Assembly (NCBI GenBank): GCA_947172415.1
Contig: OX359202.1
Span: 1,738,501-1,802,500, forward strand
DNA length: 64,000 nt
DNA from: Chondrosia reniformis
Taxonomy: Eukaryota; Porifera; Demospongiae; Chondrillida; Chondrillidae
Direction of reading: 5' to 3'
The position numbers and the translations under genes are program-made. Shown one piece after another: positions 11,618 to 23,700 of this stretch (position 1 is the stretch's first letter; each line of letters starts with the position of its first letter). The notes beneath the pieces were generated by a model. The model searched no databases. It had not been told where the DNA came from and saw only the letters and a list, made by a program, of their open reading frames with translations.

Positions 11618-11723
11618 CACGTGATCACTATTAGAATGGCTATTTATACTAAGTAGTACTGTATCAACAAATCACATTTGATCAATTATCTACTAAATCA
11701 TGATATTTAAAAAAAAGAAAAAG

Positions 11724-11841
11724 GCCTACAGCACTGGGTATTCCCAGGCGGTCACCCATCCAAGTACTAACCCAGCCCTATACTGCTTGACTTCGGTGAT
11801 CAGACGAGAACCGGTATATTCAGTATGGTATGGCAGTAGGC
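11724..11841 (-). rRNA. 5S rRNA, array copy 22
   Basis: Consensus gene. Confidence 0.95.
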
Positions 11842-11946
11842 CACGTGATCACTATTAGAAGAGCTATTTATACTAAGTAGTACTGTATCAACAAATCACA
11901 TTTGATCAATTATCTACTAAATCATGATATTTAAAAAAAAAAAAAG

Positions 11947-12064
11947 GCCTACAGCACTGGGTATTCCCAGGCGGTCACCCATCCAAGTACTAACCCAGCC
12001 CTATACTGCTTGACTTCGGTGATCAGACGAGAACCGGTATATTCAGTATGGTATGGCAGTAGGC
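11947..12064 (-). rRNA. 5S rRNA, array copy 23
   Basis: Consensus gene; TATTAATAG-type upstream box. Confidence 0.95.
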
Positions 12065-12170
12065 CACGTGATCACTATTAGAATATCTATTAATACTAAG
12101 TAGTACTGTATCAACAAATCACATTTGATCAATTATATACTAAATCATGATATTTAAAAAAAAGAAAAAG

Positions 12171-12288
12171 GCCTACAGCACTGGGTATTCCCAGGCGGTC
12201 ACCCATCCAAGTACTAACCCAGCCCTATACTGCTTGACTTTGGTGATCAGACGAGAACCGGTATATTCAGTATGGTATGGCAGTAGGC
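12171..12288 (-). rRNA. 5S rRNA, array copy 24
   Basis: Carries CACCAAAGTC for CACCGAAGTC, a change shared only with copy 28. Confidence 0.94.
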
Positions 12289-12394
12289 CACGTGATCACT
12301 ATTAGAATGGCTATTTATACTAAGTAGTACTGTATCAACAAATCACATTTGATCAATTATCTACTAAATCATGATATTTAAAAAAAAGAAAAAG

Positions 12395-12512
12395 GCCTAC
12401 AGCACTGGGTATTCCCAGGCGGTCACCCATCCAAGTACTAACCCAGCCCTATACTGCTTGACTTCGGTGATCAGACGAGAACCGGTATATTCAGTATGGT
12501 ATGGCAGTAGGC
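12395..12512 (-). rRNA. 5S rRNA, array copy 25
   Basis: Consensus gene. Confidence 0.95.
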
Positions 12513-12618
12513 CACGTGATCACTATTAGAAGAGCTATTTATACTAAGTAGTACTGTATCAACAAATCACATTTGATCAATTATCTACTAAATCATGATA
12601 TTTAAAAAAAAGAAAAAG

Positions 12619-12736
12619 GCCTACAGCACTGGGTATTCCCAGGCGGTCACCCATCCAAGTACTAACCCAGCCCTATACTGCTTGACTTCGGTGATCAGAC
12701 GAGAACCGGTATATTCAGTATGGTATGGCAGTAGGC
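12619..12736 (-). rRNA. 5S rRNA, array copy 26
   Basis: Consensus gene. Confidence 0.95.
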
Positions 12737-12842
12737 CACGTGATCACTATTAGAAGAGCTATTTATACTAAGTAGTACTGTATCAACAAATCACATTTGA
12801 TCAATTATCTACTAAATCATGATATTTAAAAAAAAGAAAAAG

Positions 12843-12960
12843 GCCTACAGCACTGGGTATTCCCAGGCGGTCACCCATCCAAGTACTAACCCAGCCCTAT
12901 ACTGCTTGACTTCGGTGATCAGATGAGAACCGGTATATTCAGTATGGTATGGCAGTAGGC
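12843..12960 (-). rRNA. 5S rRNA, array copy 27
   Basis: One substitution (TTCTCATCTG for TTCTCGTCTG); TATTAATAG-type upstream box. Confidence 0.94.
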
Positions 12961-13066
12961 CACGTGATCACTATTAGAATATCTATTAATACTAAGTAGT
13001 ACTGTATCAACAAATCACATTTGATCAATTATATACTAAATCATGATATTTAAAAAAAAGAAAAAG

Positions 13067-13184
13067 GCCTACAGCACTGGGTATTCCCAGGCGGTCACCC
13101 ATCCAAGTACTAACCCAGCCCTATACTGCTTGACTTTGGTGATCAGACGAGAACCGGTATATTCAGTATGGTATGGCAGTAGGC
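13067..13184 (-). rRNA. 5S rRNA, array copy 28
   Basis: Carries the CACCAAAGTC change seen in copy 24, exactly four units (896 bp) away. Confidence 0.94.
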
Positions 13185-13290
13185 CACGTGATCACTATTA
13201 GAATGGCTATTTATACTAAGTAGTACTGTATCAACAAATCACATTTGATCAATTATCTACTAAATCATGATATTTAAAAAAAAGAAAAAG

Positions 13291-13408
13291 GCCTACAGCA
13301 CTGGGTATTCCCAGGCGGTCACCCATCCAAGTACTAACCCAGCCCTATACTGCTTGACTTCGGTGATCAGACGAGAACCGGTATATTCAGTATGGTATGG
13401 CAGTAGGC
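13291..13408 (-). rRNA. 5S rRNA, array copy 29
   Basis: Consensus gene. Confidence 0.95.
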
Positions 13409-13514
13409 CACGTGATCACTATTAGAAGAGCTATTTATACTAAGTAGTACTGTATCAACAAATCACATTTGATCAATTATCTACTAAATCATGATATTTA
13501 AAAAAAAGAAAAAG

Positions 13515-13632
13515 GCCTACAGCACTGGGTATTCCCAGGCGGTCACCCATCCAAGTACTAACCCAGCCCTATACTGCTTGACTTCGGTGATCAGACGAGA
13601 ACCGGTATATTCAGTATGGTATGGCAGTAGGC
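13515..13632 (-). rRNA. 5S rRNA, array copy 30
   Basis: Consensus gene. Confidence 0.95.
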
Positions 13633-13738
13633 CACGTGATCACTATTAGAAGAGCTATTTATACTAAGTAGTACTGTATCAACAAATCACATTTGATCAA
13701 TTATCTACTAAATCATGATATTTAAAAAAAAGAAAAAG

Positions 13739-13856
13739 GCCTACAGCACTGGGTATTCCCAGGCGGTCACCCATCCAAGTACTAACCCAGCCCTATACTG
13801 CTTGACTTCGGTGATCAGACGAGAACCGGTATATTCAGTATGGTATGGCAGTAGGC
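13739..13856 (-). rRNA. 5S rRNA, array copy 31
   Basis: Consensus gene. Confidence 0.95.
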
Positions 13857-13965
13857 CACGTGATCACTATTAGAAGAGCTATTTATACTAAGTAGTACTG
13901 TATCAACAAATCACATTTGATCAATTATCTACTAAATCATGATATTTTAAAAAAAAAAGAAAAAG

Positions 13966-14083
13966 GCCTACAGCACTGGGTATTCCCAGGCGGTCACCCA
14001 TCCAAGTACTAACCCAGCCCTATACTGCTTGACTTCGGTGATCAGACGAGAACCGGTATATTCAGTATGGTATGGCAGTAGGC
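13966..14083 (-). rRNA. 5S rRNA, array copy 32
   Basis: Consensus gene; its terminator A/T run is 3 bp longer than usual (227-bp spacing). Confidence 0.95.
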
Positions 14084-14189
14084 CACGTGATCACTATTAG
14101 AATGGCTATTTATACTAAGTAGTACTGTATCAACAAATCACATTTGATCAATTATCTACTAAATCATGATATTTAAAAAAAAGAAAAAG

Positions 14190-14307
14190 GCCTACAGCAC
14201 TGGGTATTCCCAGGCGGTCACCCATCCAAGTACTAACCCAGCCCTATACTGCTTGACTTCGGTGATCAGACGAGAACCGGTATATTCAGTATGGTATGGC
14301 AGTAGGC
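14190..14307 (-). rRNA. 5S rRNA, array copy 33
   Basis: Consensus gene; second spacer type upstream of it follows toward copy 34. Confidence 0.95.
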
Positions 14308-14414
14308 CACGTGATCACTATTAGAATAGCTATTTATACTAAGTAGAACTGTTTCAACAGATCTAATTTTGTCAATTGTCTACTAAATCATGATATTTTA
14401 AAAAAAAGAAAATG

Positions 14415-14532
14415 GCCTACAGCACTGGGTATTCCCAGGCGGTCACCCATCCAAGTATTAACCCAGCCCTATACTGCTTGACTTCGGTGATCAGACGAGA
14501 ATTGGTATATTCAGTATGGTATGGCAGTAGGC
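14415..14532 (-). rRNA. 5S rRNA, array copy 34 (right edge, degenerate)
   Basis: The right-edge copy. Changes hit the internal promoter: TTAATACTTGG in box C for TTAGTACTTGG, and TACCAATTCTCG for TACCGGTTCTCG. Upstream sequence still has CACGTG, but TATAAATAG has become AGAATAAATAG. Probably a decaying copy. Confidence 0.85.
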
Positions 14533-15480
14533 CACGTGATCACTATTAGAAGAGCTATTTATTCTGAGTAGTACTGTTTCAAAACTCACTTTTAGCCAAT
14601 AAGAGTAGCTGCCCTCAAATAATAGCCATATCTTTACAGACCTGAAAATAATTGTAGTTGTGGTGTCTATTCGAGTAAACACGGTATATTCAAAATAGAA
14701 TTTGCTTGAAGATGAAGGAATAAATAGATAACAAGTACTGTAGAGACGGAAACACAATAGTTACTAGATGTGTTCATCATTTAATGTTTTCTTTTCCCCA
14801 TTCTGCATTATCGATTACTCTAACATCTGTAAAGCCTGACCATTCGCAAGATTTATAAAACACTAAGAAATACAAACAAGAAGCAATGATAACAGTTGTA
14901 CATGATATATGTATAATTAAATTATCAAAGACCTTATGAGGTATTAATTACATTATTTACATGGCCCAGTGGAGAAGAAGAAAGAAAAGAAAGGTCTCCA
15001 GGACCTGTATCTTCATCCAAAGTTCTCTACAGGTTTAGGCTTCTTTAAAGAGTAGGCATAGCATGTAGGAAAACGGTCTATTAGGTTATTCATGCACACA
15101 TAGAATAGAAAGTTTTGGTTGGAAAATCGGACATGAGTTTCTTACAGGAGGTGACAGTGTAGTTGCATCTGAGTCCATTACTTACATTCTAATATCTTCG
15201 GATGCTTCTGACTCATATATTTCCGATAGCCTAAGAGATCAAGATTAGCTCAAGGTAAGGTGTAGACATATTAATATAGATAAATAGGCCTAAATTTATA
15301 TATGTACATATATTTAAAATGTTTAAATAATTTTAGTAAAGCAAGTCATATATGGAAGAAAGTGCCCAAAATTCTGCAAAATCCATATCTGCTCAAGAGG
15401 AAGATTAGACATATTGATTTTTAGACTCTCATTATACGTACAAATCTTAATTTACTGCATAACATTTACTGACCAAAGAC
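14533..15480. other. Intergenic region between the 5S array and the 25-bp minisatellite
   Basis: AT-rich and without a supportable gene. It holds a partial R1 repeat at 14967-15105; otherwise I see nothing. Confidence 0.6.
14967..15105 (-). mobile_element. Dispersed repeat family R1, partial copy
   Basis: Reverse copy with 'cagtggagaagaagaaag', 'ctgtatcttcatccaaag' and 'gcatagcatgtaggaaaa' blocks in the same order as other R1 members. Confidence 0.7.
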
Positions 15481-16003
15481 AGTCTACCCACACCTACCCC
15501 TGCTCAGTCTACCCACACCTACCCCTGCTCAGTCTACCCACACCTACCCCTGCTCAGTCTACCCACACCTACCTCTGCTCAGTCTACCCACACCTACCTC
15601 TGCTCAGTCTACCCACACCTACCCCTGCTCAGTCTACCCACACCTACCTCTGCTCAGTCTACCCACACCTACCTCTGCTCAGTCTACCCACACCTACCCC
15701 TGCTCAGTCTACCCACACCTACCCCTGCTCAGTCTACCCACACCTACCCCTGCTCAGTCTACCCACACCTACCTCTGCTCAGTCTACCCACACCTACCCC
15801 TGCTCAGTCTACCCACACCTACCTCTGCTCAGTCTACCCACACCTACCCCTGCTCAGTCTACCCACACCTACCTCTGCTCAGTCTACCCACACCTACCCC
15901 TGCTCAGTCTACCCACACCTACCTCTGCTCAGTCTACCCACACCTACCTCTGCTCAGTCTACCCACACCTACCTCTGCTCAGTCTACCCACACCTACCTC
16001 TGC
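15481..16003. repeat. 25-bp minisatellite upstream of ADCK1
   Basis: About 21 copies of a 25-bp unit (agtctacccacacctacc followed by cctgctc or tctgctc). The two forms differ by one C/T. Because 25 is not a multiple of three, the array stays open in a frame with a 75-bp (25-aa) period; that open frame is a shadow, not a gene. It ends about 195 bp before the ADCK1 ATG. Confidence 0.95.
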
Positions 16004-16197
16004 TTGTGTTCATATTGTGCCAGTAGTAGTAGGAGATCCCTAATAATATTCCTTCAGCTCCAAACACACCGTAGACCATCAACCTTCTCCCTAACGGAGT
16101 TAGTGGCATTACGGCAATACTTCAGATGATGAGAACGCATAATCATACGTTTTCGTTGGAATGTATATGACGGCAGAAAGGGGAGCAGTCATATAGG

Positions 16198-19100
16198 ATG
16201 GATCGCTTATTGAGATCTGTGAAGAGCGTCCCACGTCCTCTGGCCATGATCTTGGCTGGAGGCGGTCTGGTCGGTGGGCTGGGAATGGCCAAAATAGACG
16301 TAAACCATTACGTACCAGATATGTCAACTTATAGGATTGTCAGGTTTGGACGAGCCGCTGCCGCAGTGAGTTTAACTGGTAGAATCACCTCAGTGACTGA
16401 TTAACTTTTACAGAATCGATCCAATTGCCCAAATTTCAACTGAAATGTGCTTGTTAATTAAGGACCATCTATACCATCTAAATGTAGTGTATTGCCTAAT
16501 CGGAGGGAAATTAATGTGCACTGATTGGCCAGGTAATCTTCTAGGAACAATATACTTTACAACTGCCTGCCCAAGTCTTAACTCACTATAAACCTGTGTC
16601 CTAGGGGCCCAAGCATTACCTTTAGGTTTTAATTCAGCTCCCAGTCCATTATCTTTCCTAAAGTCAATACATCTCCTTATAATAAAGCAATAACCACAAC
16701 TTATAACTTGATCTAGATAGAATTTCTGCAATCTTACTTTTCAATATCTGGACTAGCCATAGTTTCATCAAGTGCTCCATGTAGCAATAACAGAAGGATA
16801 ATTGTGCTGAATATAAACCTGCGTATGGTAGCAACTGTCAGAGATACATGTAATATATTATGTATATTTGTAGGTGGTGTGGATTGTAATTGACTATAAA
16901 TTAACTATGCGAAGTATTGATGAATCAGACAGTGACTATTGGAATGTCAGATCACAGGTTTGTTCTGCATGGAAGAACCAGCTTGAACCTTTATACATAG
17001 TAACTGTAATGTTGCGTGATTCATGAGTGAATATCATGCGAATGTAGAACTGAAATACTATCAAACAGCAGAGCTCTTTGTACACAGTATATAGCACTCA
17101 GAAATGCTCATTTACTATTTCCATTTAATTGAGTAATAGTAGTAATATATCAGGGTTGAGGGAAGCAAGTTTAGTGTATGTCCATCTTGTATGTCCGTCT
17201 TGCATGTCCGTCTTGGCTTCTGTAAGGGAGTTGTGAGGGATTTACCCCTCTCGTTAGAATGTTGTGTCTTCCCCTTGAAGAAAGCCAAATTACCAATTTT
17301 AATAGCAAGCAAACAAATTGAACTGGATGATTTTAGCCTTGAAATGATTAAAACTGTCACAAGATAAATATTTGTAATGTGAATTTGGTTGAGTCATGTA
17401 CTGAGTGGCCTAAGTCCTTATATACGTACCTGAACCTTGTCTGTCAAGTCATTATGAACTCATGTGATTTAATAACACTAACAATATTTCTCTTACATGG
17501 ATTACTGTAAGAAGACAAAGATTTCCAGGATTATTGATGAAGGGTGGAATTCCCAGAAGAGCATCCTCACCCAAAGCTCTCACTAGATTTAGTTCTGTAA
17601 AGGCCTTTACTCCAAAGATGTAGCATGTAAGAAAAATGGTGTGTTATTTTCTTTTGTAGCTTCATCTGCGTTCTGCAGAACGTCTGAGAGATGTTTGTTG
17701 TCAAAATGGGGGGATGTTTATCAAGGTGGGCCAGCATTTAGGAGCTATGGATTATCTGTTACCAAAAGAATACGTTCAGACATTTAAAAAGTTACACAGC
17801 GAGGCTCCCGAAATGCCTTTATACCAATTAAAGCAAGTCATCCAGGAGGAATTGGGAGTACCAGCTGAGGAGTTATTTGAAACTTTGTACGAAAGGCCAT
17901 TAGGAGCTGCGTCCCTGGCACAGTGCCATAAAGCCAAGCTGAAAGATGGTCAACTTCTGGCAATCAAAGTGCAGTTTCCAAGTGTGCAGTCAAATTCTCT
18001 GACAGACACCAGAACTATGGAGGTGATGTGGTATTAACAAATTACACACAATCATAAATTATAAACTCCTCAAATGATGAGACATCATAGCTTTAAGACT
18101 GTTAACTAGTGCTGTTGACAATAGGCTGGTATAATAATATTACAAGGTTTAGGTTCGTTGAATGGGTCACACGTACAGTGAATCATATGCAGAAGATTAA
18201 CACTGATTTCCTTGAAACTTGAATCTCGCAGTTACACCATATGCTGCCAGCTTATTTTTGATTTATTGAATTACTAGAATTTTAACTACATACGTAATAA
18301 GCTACTTTTTGTATATTTGTAATCTACTTTAGTTTTTGGTCGCTTGTGTCTCCTACATCTTTCCTGGCTTCCACTTTGAGTGGCTGGTGACTGAGATTAA
18401 GCAAAATTTGCCAAAGGAACTCAATTTTAAGTTGGAAGGTCAAAATATTGAGAAATTTGCTGCAATGTTTAAACATTTGAAGTTTGTCAAGGTATTGGCT
18501 AATGAATGTATGCATATGGTATATTTACGTAACAATATCTAATAGATGGATTGCATGCAGTACAGTGTATATTATTGTTGATTAAGAATGTAATGCAACC
18601 TTACGTATATGTAAATGTATGTATTTGACTGACATATGTATGTACGTACATGTAAACTGAGAGAATTGAGATAAAAGTATACACATTAGATTGTATCAGA
18701 ATAGAGGGAGGTAATGGAGGGAGGTGTATCAGAATAGAGGGAGGTGTATCAGAATAGAGGGAGGTGTATCAGAATAGAGGGAGGTGTATCAGAATAGAGG
18801 GAGGTGTATCAGAATAGAGGGAGGTGTATCAGAATGGAGAGAGGTATATCAGAATAGGTATGTTACTTCTTGTAGACCCCGAAGGTTTACTGGGACATGA
18901 CCACTGAGCGAGTGTTGACAATGGAGTATATGGAAGGTGTGAAGGTGGACAACCGGCTCTACATGGAAGTGCACGACATTTCAACTCATGAGGTTTGTCC
19001 ATGCTAAGACTTTGGAAAGCATGTATTGCAGATTTAGAGGGGTACGTTATATACAGTATATGACAAGTGATTTGAGTTAAAAGAAGCACTTGAGATTGTC

Positions 19101-20500
19101 ATTCCCTGCCCTCTCGGCAGTTTTGTTGTGCTTGTATATAATCTTAATCGTATGGCTTAAGTATCCTCAACATTATAAAGAAAAGAAAAACTTAAACTGA
19201 AAGATGAACCATTCACATCAAGTTTGATGCAGTTAGTAGAAATCTTTATTTTGTTTCTCTATTTCATTTAGGTCTCCAAGAAGATTTCAAAGTTATACAG
19301 TGAAATGATCTTTTTCCGTGGCTACATTCATTGTGATCCACATCCTGGAAATGTACTAGTAAGAAAGGGGAGTGAAGGAAAAGTTGAAGTTGTCTTATTA
19401 GACCATGGTCTCTATACTGTGAGTAACATACATACATAATAAATTTATGTATAACCTCACTTATCCGCACCCCAATTAAATGGCTGCTCAGATTATCTGG
19501 CCTTTGTGGTGATTACAAAATGGCTACTTTGGAGCAACTCAAGAGAAACTTGCAAACGAGTACTTTATTTGTATTAAGAACATTATTATTGTCCACAATG
19601 TGTTTAGAATATTACAATTAACTTATCTGGCAGTTTCACATATCTGGCAATGGTCTGGCCCTGTTTGAATAGGATAAGTGAGGTTCTACTGTAATTACCT
19701 TACCAATTGATTATCAAGGCAAGCTTCCACTTTAATCCTTTTTTGAACTTGTCATTTATTAGTTACCTGTCTCATTTTATGTTACGTACTTCACTGCAGC
19801 AACTGTCGGAAGACTTTAGACTAACCTATTGCAGATTGTGGATGGCAATCTTAAGGCAAGATCTTGATGGTGTCAAAAGATACACACAGTTGTTAAATGG
19901 CGGAGAACTGTACCCTTTGTTGGCTTCCATCATAACAGCTCGATCGTGGGACAGCATTTCAAAGGGAGTCAGTTGGCATCCTTTCACAAAGACCGAGGTT
20001 TTCCTTGCATATACACAGGGTCACCTATTTCCAACTGTACATTTTAATGAACTGTCCATGCAGTATGCAGTATTTGTGACATGTTTACTATACAATAAAG
20101 CCTTCCAGTGGGAAGTTTTGGGAATTAGCTTTTGACTTCCACTGACCTGCATGTTATAATTGTGTTGTCTTCTCTCACACAGGGTAGAAGAATACAGAAG
20201 TATGCTGTAGAGTATTTCCCCCAAATAACCCAACTCTTAAATACAGTTCCAAGGGAGCTGCTTCTTATTTTGAAAACTAATGATTTAATCCGTTGCATAG
20301 AACACTCATTAGGCACTTGGAACAACAAATGGGGCTTTATGGAGATGTCATTCAACTGCATTCAAGCTTTAGGAGACTACCATATTAGGAGTGAAGTCAG
20401 TTGGCATGGAAAATTGTATCGTCACCTTGAAATGAAGTTGCAACTCCTTGGATTATGGTTATACAAACTATGGACCACTTTGTCAAATCGACTTACCTAG
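16198..20500 (+). CDS. ADCK1: AarF domain-containing kinase 1 (ADCK1), UbiB/ABC1 atypical kinase, 517 aa
   Basis: Eight exons join in phase: 16198-16365, 16874-16957, 17660-18022, 18333-18491, 18876-18992, 19272-19418, 19800-19997, 20183-20500 (518 codons with stop; human ADCK1 is about 525 aa). ADCK1 is a mitochondrial member of the UbiB protein-kinase-like family, implicated in cristae and lipid homeostasis. Seen in order: a hydrophobic N-terminal segment (PLAMILAGGGLVGGLG), the family KxGQ motif in GGMFIKVGQHLGAMD, an Ala-rich nucleotide loop in PLGAASLAQCHKAKL, an invariant-Lys segment LAIKVQFP, the catalytic HCDPHPGNVL, and LLDHGLY in place of the usual DFG. The C-terminal third (LTARSWDS-like ITARSWDSISKG, LLLILKTNDLIR) is ADCK1-specific. 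Intron 4 holds a 20-bp minisatellite and intron 6 a MITE. It ends 217 bp from EEF1G, tail-to-tail. Confidence 0.95.
17515..17652 (-). mobile_element. Dispersed repeat family R1, partial copy in ADCK1 intron 2
   Basis: Reverse copy containing 'gaagggtggaattcccaga' and 'gctctcactagatttagtt'. It ends only about 8 bp before the exon 3 acceptor, so it supplies part of that polypyrimidine tract. Confidence 0.65.
18697..18855. repeat. 20-bp minisatellite in ADCK1 intron 4
   Basis: About seven units of 'gaggtgtatcagaatagagg' with end copies degenerate. It lies about 20 bp upstream of the exon 5 acceptor. Confidence 0.9.
19453..19692. mobile_element. MITE-like element with inverted termini (pogo/Tigger-like) in ADCK1 intron 6
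   Basis: Inverted repeats AACCTCACTTATCC (19453-19466) and GGATAAGTGAGGTT (19672-19685), followed by CTACTGTA at the right end. The termini resemble those of pogo/Tigger-derived non-autonomous elements (family knowledge; the assignment is inferred). Confidence 0.6.
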
Positions 20501-20717
20501 AATGGTTTGTACAAGTTACAACTTGCTAAATTTTATATATATAGACACCATTTTTTACACATTAATTTTAAACTCTATTGCTAATCACAAAAATGTGCAT
20601 CTTTTAATTAATACTTGTGTAATATATTTCATGTATTGAGTGGATAGATGAGACAGTAATTCAAATTTAATATTAAGAAAATTATTGGTCACAAAATTCT
20701 CCTACTATAGCCGTTAT

Positions 20718-23700
20718 TCATTTTAAGATTTTTCCGTCAGCAACTTTTCTATTACCGAAATCTCCTTCCCATAAGAAAAACTTGTTGACTGTTTCCCTGT
20801 CACCTTCATTGTCAGGGTCTAGTTTTTCAAAGTCGTAAGATTCAGCATCTACATTCCAGTCATCGACCAACTGTATATATAACAAAACTGTACCTGATTT
20901 TGGCAAACATACATGAACAGTATGTTTAATCAGATTGATGTGTATGTAATAGTTATTCACTCCGCCCCTAGACCTTTCTTGTAGTTTCATGGGATAACAC
21001 AAGCTTATAGGCATTTACTGAGTTATTGGTAGGATGTTGCATTGTATACCTATTATAAGAGGCCAAAGTGCCTCTTATTATAGTTATACTTCAGTTGTGG
21101 AATATAATTTGCCTTGGTTGCCCCAGCAACAGAGAGAGTGTATAATATTATCATAATAATACATGTATAAAGTTTTGGCCATACTTCAGTGAAGCGCTGT
21201 TTGGAAGATTTCTAACTAAAGAAGTGCAAATAGAACTTGAAAGGTTAGAAGAGGTGTTGTGCCAAAAGAGTGGCCTTAGGGTAGTAAGGGGATGTGATGA
21301 CATTTAAATGTACCCGTTAAAAGGTTAAGAAAGAAGTTAAATATGTATATAAAAGGTTTCAATACAGTGGACCCTTGCTGCTAGCAAATATACATGAAAG
21401 CACATTTAAGTTATGAGTCAAACATTCTTAGCAATTCAACTTACGTTAAAAGCCAGTTCCTGTCCCCTCATCACCCAAACACCTTCAATGTCGTTGTTGT
21501 TATTTTCTCCTAGAATCAGCGTACTAGCAAAGGCATACTTCCTCAATTTATCAAGACGCTGAAACATCCCCGACACCAAGTTTGAGGACATGAATATCAT
21601 TTTAAGCTCATCATGAAACTTGTACTTAGATTTCCATATACTCCATCCTTCCTTATCAAAATTCTCCCAAAAGTATGGAATGGCCTTAGTAGCTGTGTCT
21701 TCATTCGAATAGACTCTCTTAAATGCATCAATTACAAATGAGCTACAAAAAAACAATATTTATCTAACTCACTATATATAATCAGGTATCTAATATTTAG
21801 TAAACAGTTTAAGTAATAAGATTAGCATATTAATCAGATAAAGGTCAGAGAAAGACATGATTAATGTAAACAACAATTAAATATGCGAGTGCAATATGGG
21901 AATTTTTCAATAATTAAAAATTATGCAACTGTAATTTATGCTTATAATGAGGTACGTGTATGTATACTGCATTGCATAAATTATAAGTACATATTTATGT
22001 TGTGACTAAAATTATAGCTTCCATTCAAGTTCCAGAATGATGGCACAGAAACACTAATTCATTCACTCACTACAACCAGTAAAATGTATCCATTCTGAAA
22101 CTCTATGGACTAAACATTACCTTTGCATTAAACCTATTCCCTTAATATAGTGGCATATAAAGAAGTTTGGATATTAAAAATCCAATCCAATCCAAAGGTC
22201 TTCATCGTCCAAATGTCCAAATCTGTTAAATAGTCACTGATGTTCAGTAAACCACTGAATACCATAATGATCGCAACAAACACTCGCTACTACATCCTTC
22301 AATATGTATTATCATGATACCTTTTTGGTAGTGATACATAAGGGTCCTTGAAAGCAGGTGGTTTTGGCTTGTCTTCTTCCTCTTCCTCTTCTTCTTCATC
22401 TTGATCTGGTTTAGGTTTCTCCTCCTTTGGCTCCTTTGGCTTAGCTTCCTTCTTAGCTTTAGGAGTTTTCTCTTCTTTACTTTTTGATTTACCAAACAAT
22501 TCTCCATATTTCTTACCTACAAACAAGTTAACATAAACATATGTACGCAAGTCAAGTGTAGTTTTTTTATACGATATATAAGATTCAGCAATATCAAAGG
22601 TACCATATTGATTAACTAAACATAATGAGGATAAAATACATTATTTGAAAGATGAACAATTTTCTTTATATTAAAATTTAAAATCTCTAACAATCAAGCA
22701 ATTGTGCACATCTTAACAATTTATGAGTACTGTAAAGCAGTCAAGAACACATCTCTCTAATAACACCCCAGGAGGATTTTCTGCAAATGCCACATTGTAA
22801 TCTGAGTTACATATAAACAATTTATGAGTACTGTAAAGCAGTAAAAAACTTGCATACTCTGAACAAAAAAACTAAAACAGACTATAACATTTGGAGTCTT
22901 TCCTATTCCCTTTTTATTGAAGACAGTGACTTTCAACCGTCCTCTGAGTCCTTTAGGAGCTGTTAGCTTGCCATTTAAGGCAGCTTTTTTTTTCCAAAGT
23001 GACCATTTTAAATATTATAAATTTAAACTGACAAAAATATCTCCATAATATATTAAACCAAGGTTAGTCATAGAGAAATTCAGCTGTAGTATACACTAAA
23101 TTAACACTAAATTATAATACATTGCATAGTAATGACTGTTAATAATAAACTTTCAGTCCTACCATCAAACTGCGCTGCTTTCGTGCAAAGTACCACTTCA
23201 CCAAGAATAGCCTTAAACTGTGGCTGGTTTACACAAGTTAAAAACCAGCGATTAACATTTGGGAATGGACCACGGTAGGCAGGATCAAACACCTAAGGAT
23301 TGAATATATTAATCATATGCATAAGTTGTGCAATCACAAGATGGCTGACAAATTTAAATATCATATACCCATATACTAATATTAGCCAGAATAAGGTAAA
23401 GAGCTACAAGGCATGCCCAGTGGTCAATTTAGGGGGTGCTTTGGGTGCTAAAGCACCTAATTCTGAGTTTGTATTGGTATTGGCAATATTCTTTCTCGGA
23501 GACCTTATTCTTTTATCTTTTCCTATATAACTTGGCACCCCACCCCCAACCCGCCCCCTTTTATTGATTTCTAGATCTGCCACTAAAGTCCATGAGAATC
23601 AGTGTACCAGAAAGTACTCTCTAAGTAGGGATGTCACAAAAACATGGCCGCTCAATAAATAATCTAATATTCAATATATTACGTTTTATCAACAATACAT

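Larger units (their letters stand above)
7030..14532 (-). repeat. 5S rDNA tandem array, 34 units of about 224 bp
   Basis: Thirty-four head-to-tail units, each a 118-bp 5S gene on the minus strand plus a spacer of about 106 bp. Unit starts are regularly 222-227 bp apart, with one 214-bp unit where the spacer lost 10 bp (between copies 6 and 7). Each gene is followed on its own strand by a T-rich terminator (TTTTTCTTTTTTTT type). Upstream of each gene is a conserved GTGATCACGTG, and about 31 bp upstream a TATAAATAG or TATTAATAG element. Two main spacer types (with 'aaatcacatttgatcaatta' or 'agatctaattttgtcaatt') are interspersed. Confidence 0.97.

Noticed and set aside
15414..16043. 209-aa open frame
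   Set aside because: It is produced by a 25-bp minisatellite read in all three frames; no splice, start context or family support.
20021..20361. Minus-strand open frames over ADCK1 exons 7-8
   Set aside because: Antisense shadows of well-supported ADCK1 exons.
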